This document shows positions 1-12,831 of a stretch of 64,000 nucleotides of DNA, piece after piece (the first letter of the stretch is position 1; every line of letters begins with the position of its first letter). The DNA is from Ideonella paludis (lineage in GTDB: Bacteria > Pseudomonadota > Gammaproteobacteria > Burkholderiales > Burkholderiaceae_C). The stretch lies in NCBI RefSeq assembly GCF_018069865.1, contig NZ_JAGQDG010000002.1:558001-622000 (forward strand). Reading direction: 5' to 3'. The notes under the pieces are model-generated. The model searched no databases. It saw only the letters and a program-made list of their open reading frames with translations, and was not told the DNA's origin. A program made the translations under genes and the position numbers.

Positions 1-2858
<2,858 letters not shown>

Positions 2859-3026
2859 CCCAACGCCCCGCGCCCCAACACATCCACTCAAAGGGGCAGC
2901 CCACTATCATTGCATCAGATGCTGGCCTTGTCTCTCAGGCGGAACGCGGTGGGACGAAGGGCACGCGACTTCCATCACGTCGGGGCTGGGCTTGCCGAGC
3001 CCCAAGGGCACGGGCCTGGGTATCGC

Positions 3027-4076
3027 TCAGCTGAACAAGCGCCGTGCTGCCGTGCTGCCCGCCGCCAAGTCACGCGACTCCAATGCGCGGTAGAGGCGTT
3101 GCATCTCTTGGCCAATGGCGGCAAAGGCATGCAGGGTGATGGGCTGGGCTTCGTCGTCCACCAAGGTGGCGTCCAGGTCATCAGCCAAGCGACGGGCAGA
3201 CTCATGCCAAGCGGCAAAGGGCTCAGCGCTCTCGGGGGTTTGGGGCACGTCGAGGCTTAGCGTCAGCTCGCGCAGCGCGGCGTGGCCAGGGTCGTCGGCC
3301 AGGGCGGCGTTGTGGTCGAAGCTCAAGACCAGCATCGGGGGCGCGCCTTCCTCAGCGGAGGGCATCACCAAACGGCCAGGCACCGAGCCGGGGACGAAGC
3401 CGTGACGGCCCGCGCACTGCTGGATATAACCCACACTCCAAGCCACCGAGTTGGAGACCAGCACCGCCCCTAGCTGGGCATCGTGCTGGCTGGAAAAGGC
3501 ATCCAGCTCGCGGGCGCGGGCCACCACATCCAGCATGTCGGGGAAGTCCGCACCGGCGCCGATGGCGTCGGCAAAGGCTTGGATCTTTTGCACGAACTCG
3601 GAGTACTCGATCTCGTTGACCGCGCCCAGGCGGTTGGCCATTTGCAAGCCCGCTTGAAACTCGCCATAGCGCTGGCCGGCCCTGGGGAACTCCCACTCGC
3701 CGGTTTCGGCATTCAGGCCTTCAATGTGGAAGGGCTTGCCACCGGCACGGCGGGTGGGCGGCAGGTGGGTCAAGACCATGTCACCGCTGATGGGGTGCTC
3801 CGGGGTCAGCGTGGCAATGGCGTCGATCAGCGCATCGATGCGTGCAGCGCGCCGGGTGACGGCCATGTGCCGCAGCGGCAGGTCGGGCAAGGCGGCGGCC
3901 TGCTCCAAGGCTGCGTCGTCGCCCAAGCCCGTGAGCGTGGGCTCCAGGCGGGGCGCTTCGCCCGTCTGAGGTTGCGGCAGGCGTGGCCCGTTCTTTCGAG
4001 CGGTCCAGGCGCTGTGCACCACCACAGCCAAAAGAACCAAGCCAGCCAACATGGCCAGTGCGACGGTGAGGGTCAT
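3027..4076 (-). CDS. zipA: Cell division protein ZipA-like
   Basis: A 349-residue protein with an N-terminal membrane anchor (residues 1-23, MTLTVALAMLAGLVLLAVVV), a short basic/proline-rich linker and a C-terminal globular domain compatible with the FtsZ-binding ZipA_C fold. In the family, ZipA tethers FtsZ to the membrane at the septum. The name rests on topology, length and position between smc and ligA, which is the common betaproteobacterial order; the C-terminal domain itself diverges from the enterobacterial one. The ATG at 4076 lies 43 bp after the smc stop, so the two are likely cotranscribed. Confidence 0.8.
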   Translation of the reverse strand: MTLTVALAMLAGLVLLAVVVHSAWTARKNGPRLPQPQTGEAPRLEPTLTGLGDDAALEQAAALPDLPLRHMAVTRRAARIDALIDAIATLTPEHPISGDMVLTHLPPTRRAGGKPFHIEGLNAETGEWEFPRAGQRYGEFQAGLQMANRLGAVNEIEYSEFVQKIQAFADAIGAGADFPDMLDVVARARELDAFSSQHDAQLGAVLVSNSVAWSVGYIQQCAGRHGFVPGSVPGRLVMPSAEEGAPPMLVLSFDHNAALADDPGHAALRELTLSLDVPQTPESAEPFAAWHESARRLADDLDATLVDDEAQPITLHAFAAIGQEMQRLYRALESRDLAAGSTAARRLFS

Positions 4077-4119
4077 GCCAATCTCGTCAGTTTTTGTGTG
4101 TCTGAATCAAGAGCCTACC

Positions 4120-7100
4120 TCAGCCCGCTTCCATCAAGCCCACGGCCGCATCCATGTCCACAGCCACGATGCGGGAGACGCCCTGCTCTTGCATGGTCAC
4201 GCCGATGAGTTGCTCGGCCATTTCCATCGCGATCTTGTTGTGCGAGATGAAGAGGAACTGCGTGCCGGCCGACATCTCGGCCACCAGGCGGGCATAGCGT
4301 TCGGTGTTGGCGTCGTCCAGCGGCGCGTCCACTTCGTCCAGCAAACAGAAGGGGGCCGGGTTGAGCAAGAAGATCGCAAACACCAGGGCGATGGCCGTCA
4401 AGGCCTTTTCGCCGCCGGAGAGCAGGTGGATGGTGGAGTTCTTCTTGCCCGGCGGCTGCGCAATCACCTGCACGCCGGCGTCCAGCACCTCGTCGCCGGT
4501 CATCATCAGCTTGGCTTGCCCACCGCCGAAGAGCTTGGGGAACATGGCGCCAAAGCCTTGGTTGACCTGGTTGAAGGTGTTCATCAGCAGGTCGCGGGTT
4601 TCCAGGTCGATCTTGTGGATCGCGTCTTCCAGCGTGTTGATGGCGTCGGTCAGGTCGGCGTTTTGCGAGTCGAGGAAGGTCTTGCGCTCGCGAGCGGCGG
4701 TCAACTCATCCAGCGCGGCCAGGTTGACAGCCCCCAGCGAAGCGATCTCACGGTTGATGCGGTCGATCTCGCCCTGCAAGCCCCAAAGCTTGACGCCGCT
4801 GTCTTCGATGCTCTTGGCCAAAGCCTCCAGGTCGACCTCGGCGGCCGTGAGTTGCTCCAGGTACTGCGCCCCGCCCAGCTGCGCCGCTTGCTGCTCCAAC
4901 TGCAGCTTGGTGAGCTGCTCGCGCAGCGGCTCCAGGCTGCGCTCAAAGGCCAAGCGCTGCTCGTCAGCGGCCTTGAGCCGTGCAGAAAGGTCGTCGTACT
5001 CGCTGCGCGTGGCAGCCAGGGCTTGCTCTTTCTCGACCTTCAGCGCCAGCGCGTCTTGCAGGCCGGCTTGAGCGGCTTGGTCGTTGAAGCTGCCCAGCTC
5101 CAGCTGCAGTTGCTCGCCCGATTGTTGGTTGGCGCGCATTTGCAGCTCAGCGGTTTCGATCGCGCGCTGCAACTCTGCTTGCCGCGCCACCAAAGCGCGG
5201 GCCTGGAACTGCGACTCCTGGGCTTGCCGCTCCAAGGTGCGCAGCTGCTCTCGCGCTTCGGCCAGCTTGCGCTCGGCCTGGATCACCGCTTCTTCCAGGT
5301 CCGCGTGCCGCTCTTGGGTGGTCGCCAGCTGCATGTCCAGCTCTTCAAAGCGGGCCTCGCCAGTCATGCGGCGCTCGGCCAGCTCTTCCATCTGGGCGTC
5401 GATCTCGAAGATTTCATCATCCAGTTGGCCCCGGCGGCTGCTGGCCGCCTCGGCCTGCTGGCTGAGCTGCAAGACCTGCACTTGCAACTGATGCGCGCGG
5501 GTTTGGGCCTCGGCAGCTTCGCGGCGCGCCACGCCCAGGCGCTGCGAAGCCTCGGTGTAGGCGGCCTCGGCCCGCACCAAGGCCACGCGGCTGTCTTCGG
5601 CAATCAGGGCTTGGGCCCGCAGTTGCTTGTCGAGGTTTTCGATCTCCTGCGCGCGGCCCAACATGCCGGCTTGCTCGGAGTCGGGCGCATAAAAGCTCAC
5701 CGCAAACTGCGACACCGCATGGCCTTCGCGGGTCATGATGACCTCGCCATGGGTCAGGCGGCTGCGCTGGGCCAGCGCCTCATCGAGATTGCTGGCGGTG
5801 TAGACGCCCTCCAGCCAATCGGTCAGCAAGCCTTTGAGACCGGCGTCGTGCAAACGCAGCAAATCCGAGAGGCGAGGCAGGGTCTGGTGCGTGTCAGCGA
5901 CGGCCGCCTGCGGCAGAGAATAGAAGGCCAGCTTGGCCGGCGGCGCATCGGCCGCAAAGGCCCGCACGATGTCCAGCCGCCCCACCGCCAGCGCATTCAT
6001 GCGCTCGCGCAGGGCGGATTCCAAGGCCACTTCCCAGCCCTGCTCAATGTGAATATGGGTCCACAAACCCGGCAGGGTGTCGAGGCCATGTTTGGCCAGC
6101 CAAGGCTTGAGCTTGCCTTCGGTCTGCACCTTTTCTTGCAGGGCACGCAGGGCTTCAAGGCGAGCACTGAGGTCCGACTGCTTGGCCGACTCTTGGCTGA
6201 CGGCCACCTGCCGCTGGCGACGCTGCTCATCGAGCTGCGGGACTTCATCGCTGAGTTGGCCCAAGCGGCCTTCCGCCTCGGCCAGCAGCTCATCGGCCAT
6301 TTGGCCCTCGGCCCGCAGCGCGCTCAGGCGCTCGGTGTCGGGGGCGGCCAAGCCGCTGCGCTCTGCCGCCAGCCGCTCACGGCGCGTGCGCAGGCTGCGG
6401 CTTTGCTCTTCCACATTGCGGCTCTCCACCGCCAGCACCTGGATCTGCTGCTGCACCACCGCCACTTGGGCGCGCTGCTCATTGGCGCGCGCCTGGGCGG
6501 CGCGCACCGCGTCTTCCTGGTTGGGCAGCTGCATGCCCTGCTCTTCGGCCTGGGCGGCCAGCAATTCCGAGCGTTCATCGGCCGTGGCCATCTGCTCGGC
6601 AATGCTCTCCAGCTCGCCTTGGGCCTGCGCGCTGCGGTCGGCCCATTGGTTGTTCTGCAACTGCAGCTCAGCCAAGCGGGCCTCGGCGCGCTGCCGGCCT
6701 TCCACCACATAGCGGATGCGCTCTTCGAGGCGAGAGACCTCCAACTGCGCCTGCGCTAAATCGCCTTGGCGCAAGTGCAGCGCATCAGACGCCGCATAGT
6801 GGGCTTGGCGCACGGTTTCCAGCTCTGCCTCGACATGGCGCAGCTCGGCCAAGCGGGCTTCCAGGGCATTCGTGGCCTCGAGGTGCGCCAAGCGGACACG
6901 CTCGCCCTCGCTCGTCGCATCTCGGTGCTTCAAGAACCAAAGCTGGTGCAGCTTGAGCGTGCCCGCGTCTTGCAGGCTGCGGTATTGGCTGGCCACCTCG
7001 GCCTGGCGCTCCAGCTTCTCAAGATTGGCGTTGAGCTCGCGCAGGATGTCTTCCACGCGGGTGAGGTTGTCGCGGGTGTCGCGCAGGCGGTTTTCCGTCT

Positions 7101-7635
7101 CGCGGCGGCGCTCTTTGTACTTGGAGACGCCGGCGGCTTCTTCCAGGAACAAACGCAGCTCTTCGGGCTTGGACTCGATGATGCGGCTGATGGTGCCCTG
7201 GCCGATGATGGCGTAGGCGCGTGGCCCCAAGCCGGTGCCCAAGAACACATCCTGCACGTCACGGCGACGCACGGGCTGGTTGTTGATGAAGTAGCTGCTG
7301 GTGCCGTCTCGCGTCAGCACGCGCTTCACGGCAATCTCAGCGTACTGGTTCCAGCTGCCGCCCGCGCGGCCGTCTTCATTGCTGAACACCAGCTCCACGC
7401 TGGCGCGGCTGGCGGGTTTGCGGTTGCCGGAGCCATTGAAGATCACGTCCTGCATGGACTCGCCGCGCAGCTCACTGGCCTTGGACTCGCCCAACACCCA
7501 GCGCACCGCGTCCATGATGTTGGACTTGCCGCAACCGTTGGGGCCGACCACCCCCACCCGCTGCCCCGGCAGTTGGAACGTGGTGGGTTCGGCGAAGGAC
7601 TTGAAGCCCGAGAGCTTGATTTGATTGAGCCGCAT
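4120..7635 (-). CDS. smc: Chromosome segregation ATPase SMC
   Basis: The 1171-residue structural-maintenance-of-chromosomes protein, normal length for bacterial SMC. It has Walker A GPNGCGKS at residues 31-38, a long coiled coil rich in Glu, Ala, Arg and Gln broken by a central hinge (about 500-640), then the C-terminal signature LSGGEKALTAIAL and Walker B PFCLLDEVDAPLDD. It forms the ScpAB-associated condensin that compacts and segregates the chromosome. It heads the smc-zipA-M48-ligA block. A 174-bp divergent spacer separates it from queF. Confidence 0.97.
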   Translation of the reverse strand: MRLNQIKLSGFKSFAEPTTFQLPGQRVGVVGPNGCGKSNIMDAVRWVLGESKASELRGESMQDVIFNGSGNRKPASRASVELVFSNEDGRAGGSWNQYAEIAVKRVLTRDGTSSYFINNQPVRRRDVQDVFLGTGLGPRAYAIIGQGTISRIIESKPEELRLFLEEAAGVSKYKERRRETENRLRDTRDNLTRVEDILRELNANLEKLERQAEVASQYRSLQDAGTLKLHQLWFLKHRDATSEGERVRLAHLEATNALEARLAELRHVEAELETVRQAHYAASDALHLRQGDLAQAQLEVSRLEERIRYVVEGRQRAEARLAELQLQNNQWADRSAQAQGELESIAEQMATADERSELLAAQAEEQGMQLPNQEDAVRAAQARANEQRAQVAVVQQQIQVLAVESRNVEEQSRSLRTRRERLAAERSGLAAPDTERLSALRAEGQMADELLAEAEGRLGQLSDEVPQLDEQRRQRQVAVSQESAKQSDLSARLEALRALQEKVQTEGKLKPWLAKHGLDTLPGLWTHIHIEQGWEVALESALRERMNALAVGRLDIVRAFAADAPPAKLAFYSLPQAAVADTHQTLPRLSDLLRLHDAGLKGLLTDWLEGVYTASNLDEALAQRSRLTHGEVIMTREGHAVSQFAVSFYAPDSEQAGMLGRAQEIENLDKQLRAQALIAEDSRVALVRAEAAYTEASQRLGVARREAAEAQTRAHQLQVQVLQLSQQAEAASSRRGQLDDEIFEIDAQMEELAERRMTGEARFEELDMQLATTQERHADLEEAVIQAERKLAEAREQLRTLERQAQESQFQARALVARQAELQRAIETAELQMRANQQSGEQLQLELGSFNDQAAQAGLQDALALKVEKEQALAATRSEYDDLSARLKAADEQRLAFERSLEPLREQLTKLQLEQQAAQLGGAQYLEQLTAAEVDLEALAKSIEDSGVKLWGLQGEIDRINREIASLGAVNLAALDELTAARERKTFLDSQNADLTDAINTLEDAIHKIDLETRDLLMNTFNQVNQGFGAMFPKLFGGGQAKLMMTGDEVLDAGVQVIAQPPGKKNSTIHLLSGGEKALTAIALVFAIFLLNPAPFCLLDEVDAPLDDANTERYARLVAEMSAGTQFLFISHNKIAMEMAEQLIGVTMQEQGVSRIVAVDMDAAVGLMEAG

Positions 7636-7809
7636 GAAAACCTGAGTGGCACGAGTCCAGCAAGGGCCGCCTCCCTGGGCAGGCCCGCCATCTCGGCTCT
7701 AAGTCATTGATTTGTATGCAGAAATCGCCTCGTCGGCGACACACACGTCAGCCAAGGATGATACCATCGCGCCCACCCCCTCTTCCCTCTGCATTCGCAA
7801 GCTCAAGAC

Positions 7810-8289
7810 ATGGCCCGCGCCCCCAAGACCAAAACTGCTGCCGCCCCCGCCCAACGTGAGATGCCGGTGAACCCGCCGAGCCGCCCCTCCAAAGAGCTGC
7901 ATGTCTTTCCGAACCCCGCGCCCGAGCGCGACTATCTGATCCAGTTCCAGGTGCCTGAGTTCACCTGCCACTGCCCGCTGACCGGCCAGCCCGACTTTGC
8001 GCACTTCACCATTGACATGGTGGCCGACAAGCTCTGTGTGGAGCTGAAGAGCCTGAAGATGTATATGTGGAGCTTCCGCGACGAAGGCGCTTTCCACGAA
8101 AAGGTCACCAACGACATCTTGGGCAAGATCGTGGCCACCACTCAGCCGCGCTATGCCCGCATCACCGCGCGTTGGTATGTGCGCGGCGGCATCTACACCA
8201 ATGTGGTGGTCGAGCACCGCAAAAAGGGTTTCAAGGGCGACAGCGTGGTGCCCACGCCCAGCCTGCCCACCGCCACCGGCCTGCGCTGA
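7810..8289 (+). CDS. queF: NADPH-dependent 7-cyano-7-deazaguanine (preQ0) reductase
   Basis: Reduces the nitrile of preQ0 to preQ1 in queuosine synthesis. At 159 residues it is of the short, unimodular QueF type. The family motif is FTCHCPLTGQPDFAHF, where C55 is the expected nucleophile forming the thioimide and D62 the expected acid. CVELKSLKMYMWSFRDEGAFHE follows, containing the substrate-binding Glu and the NADPH-binding ELKSLK region. The ATG at 7810 is the first plausible start. The gene is divergent from smc and followed 17 bp later by a SET-domain gene, probably in one transcript. Confidence 0.96.
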   Translation: MARAPKTKTAAAPAQREMPVNPPSRPSKELHVFPNPAPERDYLIQFQVPEFTCHCPLTGQPDFAHFTIDMVADKLCVELKSLKMYMWSFRDEGAFHEKVTNDILGKIVATTQPRYARITARWYVRGGIYTNVVVEHRKKGFKGDSVVPTPSLPTATGLR

Positions 8290-8306
8290 GCGGGCGGGGC
8301 TAGACG

Positions 8307-8735
8307 ATGGGTGCGCTGTTTGAGCTTCAGCCCTATCAAAAGTACGGGGTCACGGTACGGCGCAGCGCCATCGACGGCTTTGGGGTGTTTGCCACCGAGC
8401 CCGTGCCCAAGAACCGCAAGATCGGTGAGGTGCGCGGCGAGACCATCAGCGTGGCCGAAGGCCGCCGCCGCGCCGCCACCCTGGAGCGCATCATGATCGT
8501 CGAGGTCTCGCACAAGACCGCGGTTGATCTGGCCGCCTCCACCGACCCCATGCGCTTCACCAACCACTCCTGCCAGCCCAATGGTCGCCTGAGCATTCGC
8601 GATGGCCGGATTGAGTTTTGGTCCATCAAGCCCATTGCGCCCGAGGAAGAGATCACCGTGAACTACGGTGAAACCCACCACGAAGGCCGGCTGACTTGCC
8701 GCTGTGGCGCCCCGGGCTGCGTGGGCAAGCTCTAG
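8307..8735 (+). CDS. SET-domain protein (putative protein lysine methyltransferase)
   Basis: A 142-residue, almost bare SET domain. Visible are GFGVFATEPVPKN near residues 24-36, the SAM/lysine-channel motif NHSCQPN at 86-92, IAPEEEITVNYGE with the catalytic-type tyrosine Y120, and a C-terminal post-SET cluster CRCGAPGCVG (C131, C133, C138) that with C89 could bind one zinc. These are the residues an active enzyme needs. It lies 17 bp after queF and is likely cotranscribed. The substrate is not predictable; small bacterial SET proteins are mostly uncharacterised. Confidence 0.85.
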   Translation: MGALFELQPYQKYGVTVRRSAIDGFGVFATEPVPKNRKIGEVRGETISVAEGRRRAATLERIMIVEVSHKTAVDLAASTDPMRFTNHSCQPNGRLSIRDGRIEFWSIKPIAPEEEITVNYGETHHEGRLTCRCGAPGCVGKL

Positions 8736-8742
8736 GGCAACG

Positions 8743-8817
8743 CTGAAAAGCCCCTCGCAGCCATCGAGGCGCGCGCCTCTACGGGGGCTTCTACAGCTCC
8801 GCCCTAAGACTTTTCAG
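8743..8817. terminator. Nested inverted repeat between convergent genes (possible bidirectional terminator)
   Basis: CTGAAAAG (8743-8750) pairs with CTTTTCAG (8810-8817). AAGCCCC (8748-8754) pairs with GGGGCTT (8784-8790). Inside them GAGGC-GCGC-GCCTC (8766-8779) forms a perfect hairpin. It sits where the SET gene and the minus-strand DUF333-like gene converge, and overlaps the last codons of the latter. There is no long T run, so intrinsic termination is only one possibility. Confidence 0.4.
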
Positions 8818-9400
8818 GCCACAAGGTGGCAAGGTCCTTGCCGCGCAAGTCGCCGCCTTGTTTGTAGAACAAGGCCCAGTCGTCGATGGCAGAGCCGTCG
8901 GCAAACAGGCACAGGCCCATCTCACCGGCGGCCGCGCCCCGCGCGCCCCAATGAACAATGGTGGTGCTGGTGCCACCGATCTGGACGCAGTAATGCGCGG
9001 CGGGGCTGCCCCCACCCTTGGCATCGAAGGCCACCGGCTTGAGCCAAGCCTTCACCGCTTGTGACGCTTGAACAGCCGCCAAGGTGCGCATCGACAACCC
9101 CAGCTTGGAGCCATCGGCCGCGCGCCACTCGCACGCCGGCAGGCGACCGCGTTGGTCAAACTGAGCGCGGGCTGGCTCTTTGAGGGGCGTGCGCAAGCTC
9201 CAGATCACGGCGCGGCCGCCGCTGGCCTCGCAGCGCTCTGGACCGGTGGGCGCGGGGGCTGCCGGTTTGGGCTGGGCTGCCTGTGCCAAGGGGGCTTGGC
9301 CGAGCGCTGCGATCAGGCCCAACAGGCCCAGGCCCCACAGACGCGATGGGCGGGACCGAGCAACGATGCCGGGTCTCGGCCAGTGCGTGAAAGGGTTCAT
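8804..9400 (-). CDS. Exported DUF333-like protein
   Basis: A 198-residue protein from the ATG at 9400 (MNPFTHWPRPG). A signal-peptide-like stretch (GLGLLGLIAALGQAPLAQAA) is followed by a Pro/Ala spacer and two similar cysteine-containing blocks: PERCEASGGRAVIWSL with LPACEWRAADGSKLGL, and SPAAHYCVQIGGTSTTIVHW with MGLCLFADGSAIDDWALFY. The second matches the DUF333 pattern (YC-x2-GG ... G-x-C-x-F-x-DGS-x2-DEW) of small periplasmic or lipoprotein domains. The upstream frame extends to 9496 but would overlap the divergent dapC start, and the inner start precedes the signal peptide. Function unknown. Confidence 0.65.
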   Translation of the reverse strand: MNPFTHWPRPGIVARSRPSRLWGLGLLGLIAALGQAPLAQAAQPKPAAPAPTGPERCEASGGRAVIWSLRTPLKEPARAQFDQRGRLPACEWRAADGSKLGLSMRTLAAVQASQAVKAWLKPVAFDAKGGGSPAAHYCVQIGGTSTTIVHWGARGAAAGEMGLCLFADGSAIDDWALFYKQGGDLRGKDLATLWPEKS

Positions 9401-9494
9401 CTGCGCATCATGCCGCATTGCTGGCCGCGGCAGTGGGCAATTCATGCAGCCATAGGCCAGAGAAACCGGATGGGTGTCGGATAATCCCGCCACC

Positions 9495-10703
9495 ATGAAT
9501 CCCCTGCTCGGCCAGCTGAACGCCTACCCCTTTGAGCGCCTGCGTGCGCTGACCCGCGACATCACTCCCAACCCGGCCTACAAGCCCATCAGTTTGGGCT
9601 TGGGCGAGCCCCGCCATCCGGCACCGGCCTTGGTGGAGCAGGCGCTGATCACCGCCCTGCCTGGTTTGTCTAACTACCCTGCCACGGCAGGCGAGCCCGT
9701 GCTGCGCGAGGCCTGTGCCGATTGGGTGCAGAGCCGCTATGGGGTCAAGCTGGACCCCAAGACCCAAGTCTTGCCGGTGCAGGGCTCGCGGGAAGCGCTG
9801 TTTTCATTGGCGCAAACGGTGATCGACGCCAGCCAGCCTGGGGCCACCGTGCTGTGCCCCAACCCGTTCTACCAGATCTACGAAGGCGCGGCCTTGCTGG
9901 CCGGCGCCCAAGTGGCGTTTGCGAACTCAGACCCGAAACGCAACTTTGCCTGCGACTGGAGCCAGGTGGATAAGGCCACCTGGGCCCGCACGCAGTTGGT
10001 CTATGCCTGCTCGCCTGGCAACCCTACTGGCGCGGTGATGCCGCTGTCGGAGTGGAAAACCCTGTTTGAGCTGAGCGACCGCCATGGCTTTGTGATCGCC
10101 TCGGACGAGTGCTATTCCGAGATCTACTTTGGAGATGAGCCGCCACTGGGCGCGCTGGCTGCGGCCAAGGCCTTGGGCCGCGATGACTTCAAACGCCTGG
10201 TGGTATTGACCAGCCTCTCCAAGCGCAGCAATGTGCCAGGCCTGCGCTCGGGCTTTGTGGCGGGTGATGCCGACATCCTCAAAGCCTTTTTGCTCTATCG
10301 CACTTATCACGGCAGCGCCATGAGCAAGACCGTGCAAATGGCCAGCGTGGCGGCTTGGCGCGACGAGGCCCATGTGGTGGCCAACCGCGCCGCCTACGCC
10401 ACCAAGTTTGTCCAGGTCACGCCGATGCTGGCCCAAGTGCTGGACGTGGCCCTGCCCGATGCGGCCTTCTACCTCTGGGCCGGCGTGCCCGGCGGGGATG
10501 ATGTGCGCTACAGCCTGGAGTTGCTGGCTCAATACAATGTCGCGGTGTTACCCGGCAGCCTGCTGGCCCGCGAGGCCCATGGCCTCAACCCTGGTGCCGG
10601 GCGTATCCGCTTGGCTTTGGTGGCTGAGATCGATGAATGCCGCGAAGCCGCTGAACGCATGGTGCGCTTCACACAAGACTATGCGGCTCGCTGCGCCGCT
10701 TGA
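9495..10703 (+). CDS. dapC: Succinyldiaminopimelate transaminase
   Basis: A 402-residue class I PLP aminotransferase converting N-succinyl-2-amino-6-oxopimelate to N-succinyl-LL-diaminopimelate in lysine/peptidoglycan synthesis. The PLP lysine is K243 in SLSKRSNVPGLRSG, with NPTG (N176), D204 and the carboxylate-binding R251 in expected places. The N-terminus MNPLLGQLNAYPFERLRAL is typical of DapC. The ATG at 9495 is chosen over an upstream start at 9474 because the family begins there. The neighbours dapD and dapE support DapC over other aminotransferases. Confidence 0.94.
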   Translation: MNPLLGQLNAYPFERLRALTRDITPNPAYKPISLGLGEPRHPAPALVEQALITALPGLSNYPATAGEPVLREACADWVQSRYGVKLDPKTQVLPVQGSREALFSLAQTVIDASQPGATVLCPNPFYQIYEGAALLAGAQVAFANSDPKRNFACDWSQVDKATWARTQLVYACSPGNPTGAVMPLSEWKTLFELSDRHGFVIASDECYSEIYFGDEPPLGALAAAKALGRDDFKRLVVLTSLSKRSNVPGLRSGFVAGDADILKAFLLYRTYHGSAMSKTVQMASVAAWRDEAHVVANRAAYATKFVQVTPMLAQVLDVALPDAAFYLWAGVPGGDDVRYSLELLAQYNVAVLPGSLLAREAHGLNPGAGRIRLALVAEIDECREAAERMVRFTQDYAARCAA

Positions 10704-10754
10704 TGGCCGCGCCGCGAACCTCCTCTTTTTCTGCTCTCCCTTCCCCACACGACC

Positions 10755-11585
10755 ATGACCCATCCTCTGCAAGCCCTGATCGACACCGCCTGGGAGTCGC
10801 GCACCACCATCAACGCCAGCACCCATGGTGAGGTGCGTGAGGCGGTGAACCAAGTCATCGCGGACCTGAACGCCGGCCGCCTGCGCGTGGCCACCCGCGA
10901 GGGCGTGGGCCAGTGGACGGTGCACCAGTGGATCAAGAAGGCCGTGCTGCTGTCCTTCCGCCTGAACGACAACAAGGTCATGCGCTCGGGCGACCTGACC
11001 TATTTCGACAAGGTCGACACCAAGTTCTCGCACATGAAGGAGTCGGACGTCGCCGCCGCCGGCGTGCGCGTGGTGCCCCCGGCCGTGGCCCGCCGTGGCA
11101 GCTATATCGCCAAGGGTGCGGTGCTGATGCCCAGCTATGTGAACATCGGTGCGTATGTGGACGAAGGCACCATGGTGGACACCTGGGCCACCGTCGGCTC
11201 TTGCGCCCAGATTGGCAAGAACGTGCACCTCTCGGGCGGGGTCGGAATTGGCGGCGTGCTTGAGCCGCTGCAAGCCAACCCGACCATCATCGAAGACAAC
11301 TGCTTCATCGGCGCACGCTCGGAAGTGGTGGAAGGCGTGATCGTTGAAGAGCACTCGGTGCTGGGCATGGGCGTCTACATTGGCCAATCCACCCCCATCT
11401 TCGACCGCGCCACCGGCGAGATCAGCTACGGCCGCGTCCCCAGCGGCTCGGTGGTGGTCAGCGGCAATTTGCCCAAGAAGGCTGCCAACGGTGCCAACTA
11501 CAGCATGTACGCTGCCATCATCGTCAAGCGCGTGGATGCACAGACCCGCTCCAAGACCAGCATCAACGAGCTGCTGCGCGACTAA
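10755..11585 (+). CDS. dapD: Tetrahydrodipicolinate N-succinyltransferase
   Basis: A 276-residue acyltransferase using succinyl-CoA to make N-succinyl-2-amino-6-oxopimelate, the step before DapC. It has a left-handed parallel beta-helix of hexapeptide repeats, visible as [43 protein letters not shown] and VGIG-rich turns. The conserved [24 protein letters not shown] region and C-terminal [10 protein letters not shown] follow. Length and all blocks match the proteobacterial DapD family. It is 51 bp downstream of dapC on the same strand. Confidence 0.97.
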   Translation: MTHPLQALIDTAWESRTTINASTHGEVREAVNQVIADLNAGRLRVATREGVGQWTVHQWIKKAVLLSFRLNDNKVMRSGDLTYFDKVDTKFSHMKESDVAAAGVRVVPPAVARRGSYIAKGAVLMPSYVNIGAYVDEGTMVDTWATVGSCAQIGKNVHLSGGVGIGGVLEPLQANPTIIEDNCFIGARSEVVEGVIVEEHSVLGMGVYIGQSTPIFDRATGEISYGRVPSGSVVVSGNLPKKAANGANYSMYAAIIVKRVDAQTRSKTSINELLRD

Positions 11586-11642
11586 GCGCCTGCTGTCCAG
11601 CGCCTTTTTGACCCTTTTCCACAAGCCCCGGAGAACATCGCC

Positions 11643-12809
11643 ATGAACATGCAACGTGTGCTGCACCTGATGGCCGAAAAAGGCGCTTCGGACATGTATC
11701 TCTCGGCCAATGCGCCGGTGATGCTGAAGATCAACGGGCAATTGTTGCCCGTCACCGACCATGTGCTGGCCCCGCAAGACCCGCGGACCATGTTGGCCGA
11801 GATCCTCACGCCCCTGCAGCTGGAAGAGCTGGATCAAGAGGGTGAGCTGAACATGGGCTTCGGCATCCAAAAGGTCGGCAGCTTCCGGCTCTCGGCCTTC
11901 AAGCAGCGGGCGTCGGTGGCCGCGGTGATTCGCTGCATCCCGGTGCGTATCCCGTCCATCGACACCCTGCACCTGCCGGCCATTCTCTCCAACCTGGCTT
12001 TGGAAAAGCGCGGCTTGATCTTGATGGTGGGCGCCACCGGCACCGGCAAGAGCACCACCATGGCCTCGATGCTGGAATGGCGCAATCAGCATCTCTCGGG
12101 CCACATCCTGACCATTGAAGAGCCGATTGAGTTCTTGTTCTCCAACAAGCGCTCCATCGTCAACCAGCGCGAAGTGGGCCGCGACACCCAAAGCCTGCAT
12201 GTGGCCCTGAAGAACGCGCTGCGCCAGGCGCCGGACTGCATCATGATTGGTGAGATCCGCGACCGCGAGACCATGACACAGACCATCTCGTATGCGCTCT
12301 CGGGCCACCTGGTGCTGGCGACCTTGCACGCCAACAACAGCCACCATGCGCTGGGGCGGATCTTGTCGTTCTACACCCCTGAGGCGCGTCCGGCCTTGCT
12401 GGCCGACTTGGGCGCCGCCGTCAAAGCCATCGTCTCGCAGCGTCTGCTGCGGGCCACGGCGGGTGGCCGCGTGCCAGCGGTGGAAGTGCTGCTGAACTCC
12501 AAGCTGGTCTCCGAGATGATTGAAGCCGGCGACTTTGCCGGCGTGCGGGACGCGATGGAGCGCTCGCTGGCCGAAGGCTCGCAGACCTTTGAAGAAGACA
12601 TCGCTCGGCTGATCCACGAAGAGGTGGTCTCCCAAGAGGAAGGCCTGCAATACGCTGACTCGCCGACCAATCTCTTGTGGCGCCTGCAAAACGAAGCCCA
12701 GCCCACCTCGCGCATCGTGCCGCCCAAGCCGGAGCCGGAGAGCCCATCCTTCACCGAAATTGCGCTGGATGTGGTGCCCGAGACCGGCACCGTGCCTTAC
12801 CGACGCTAA
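11643..12809 (+). CDS. PilT/PilU-family twitching motility ATPase (PilU-like)
   Basis: A 388-residue secretion-superfamily ATPase driving type IV pilus retraction or assisting PilT. Walker A is GATGTGKST (residues 130-138), the Asp box is [11 protein letters not shown], Walker B is [12 protein letters not shown] and the His box is [13 protein letters not shown]. The long C-terminal extension beyond about residue 345 and the N-terminus [21 protein letters not shown] resemble PilU more than PilT. It lies between dapD and dapE, a position also found in other Burkholderiales, so it is core rather than part of the accessory secretion locus. Confidence 0.88.
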   Translation: MNMQRVLHLMAEKGASDMYLSANAPVMLKINGQLLPVTDHVLAPQDPRTMLAEILTPLQLEELDQEGELNMGFGIQKVGSFRLSAFKQRASVAAVIRCIPVRIPSIDTLHLPAILSNLALEKRGLILMVGATGTGKSTTMASMLEWRNQHLSGHILTIEEPIEFLFSNKRSIVNQREVGRDTQSLHVALKNALRQAPDCIMIGEIRDRETMTQTISYALSGHLVLATLHANNSHHALGRILSFYTPEARPALLADLGAAVKAIVSQRLLRATAGGRVPAVEVLLNSKLVSEMIEAGDFAGVRDAMERSLAEGSQTFEEDIARLIHEEVVSQEEGLQYADSPTNLLWRLQNEAQPTSRIVPPKPEPESPSFTEIALDVVPETGTVPYRR

Positions 12810-12831
12810 GCCTGCTTGCTGCATCTCACTC

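Noticed and set aside
4051-6759. 902-codon plus-strand frame opposite smc
   Set aside because: Mirror of the coiled-coil codons in high-GC DNA (Leu/Gln-rich); smc is unmistakable on the minus strand.
7636-7809. preQ1 riboswitch upstream of queF
   Set aside because: No recognisable preQ1 aptamer (C-rich loop/A-rich tail pseudoknot) seen in the 174-bp spacer.
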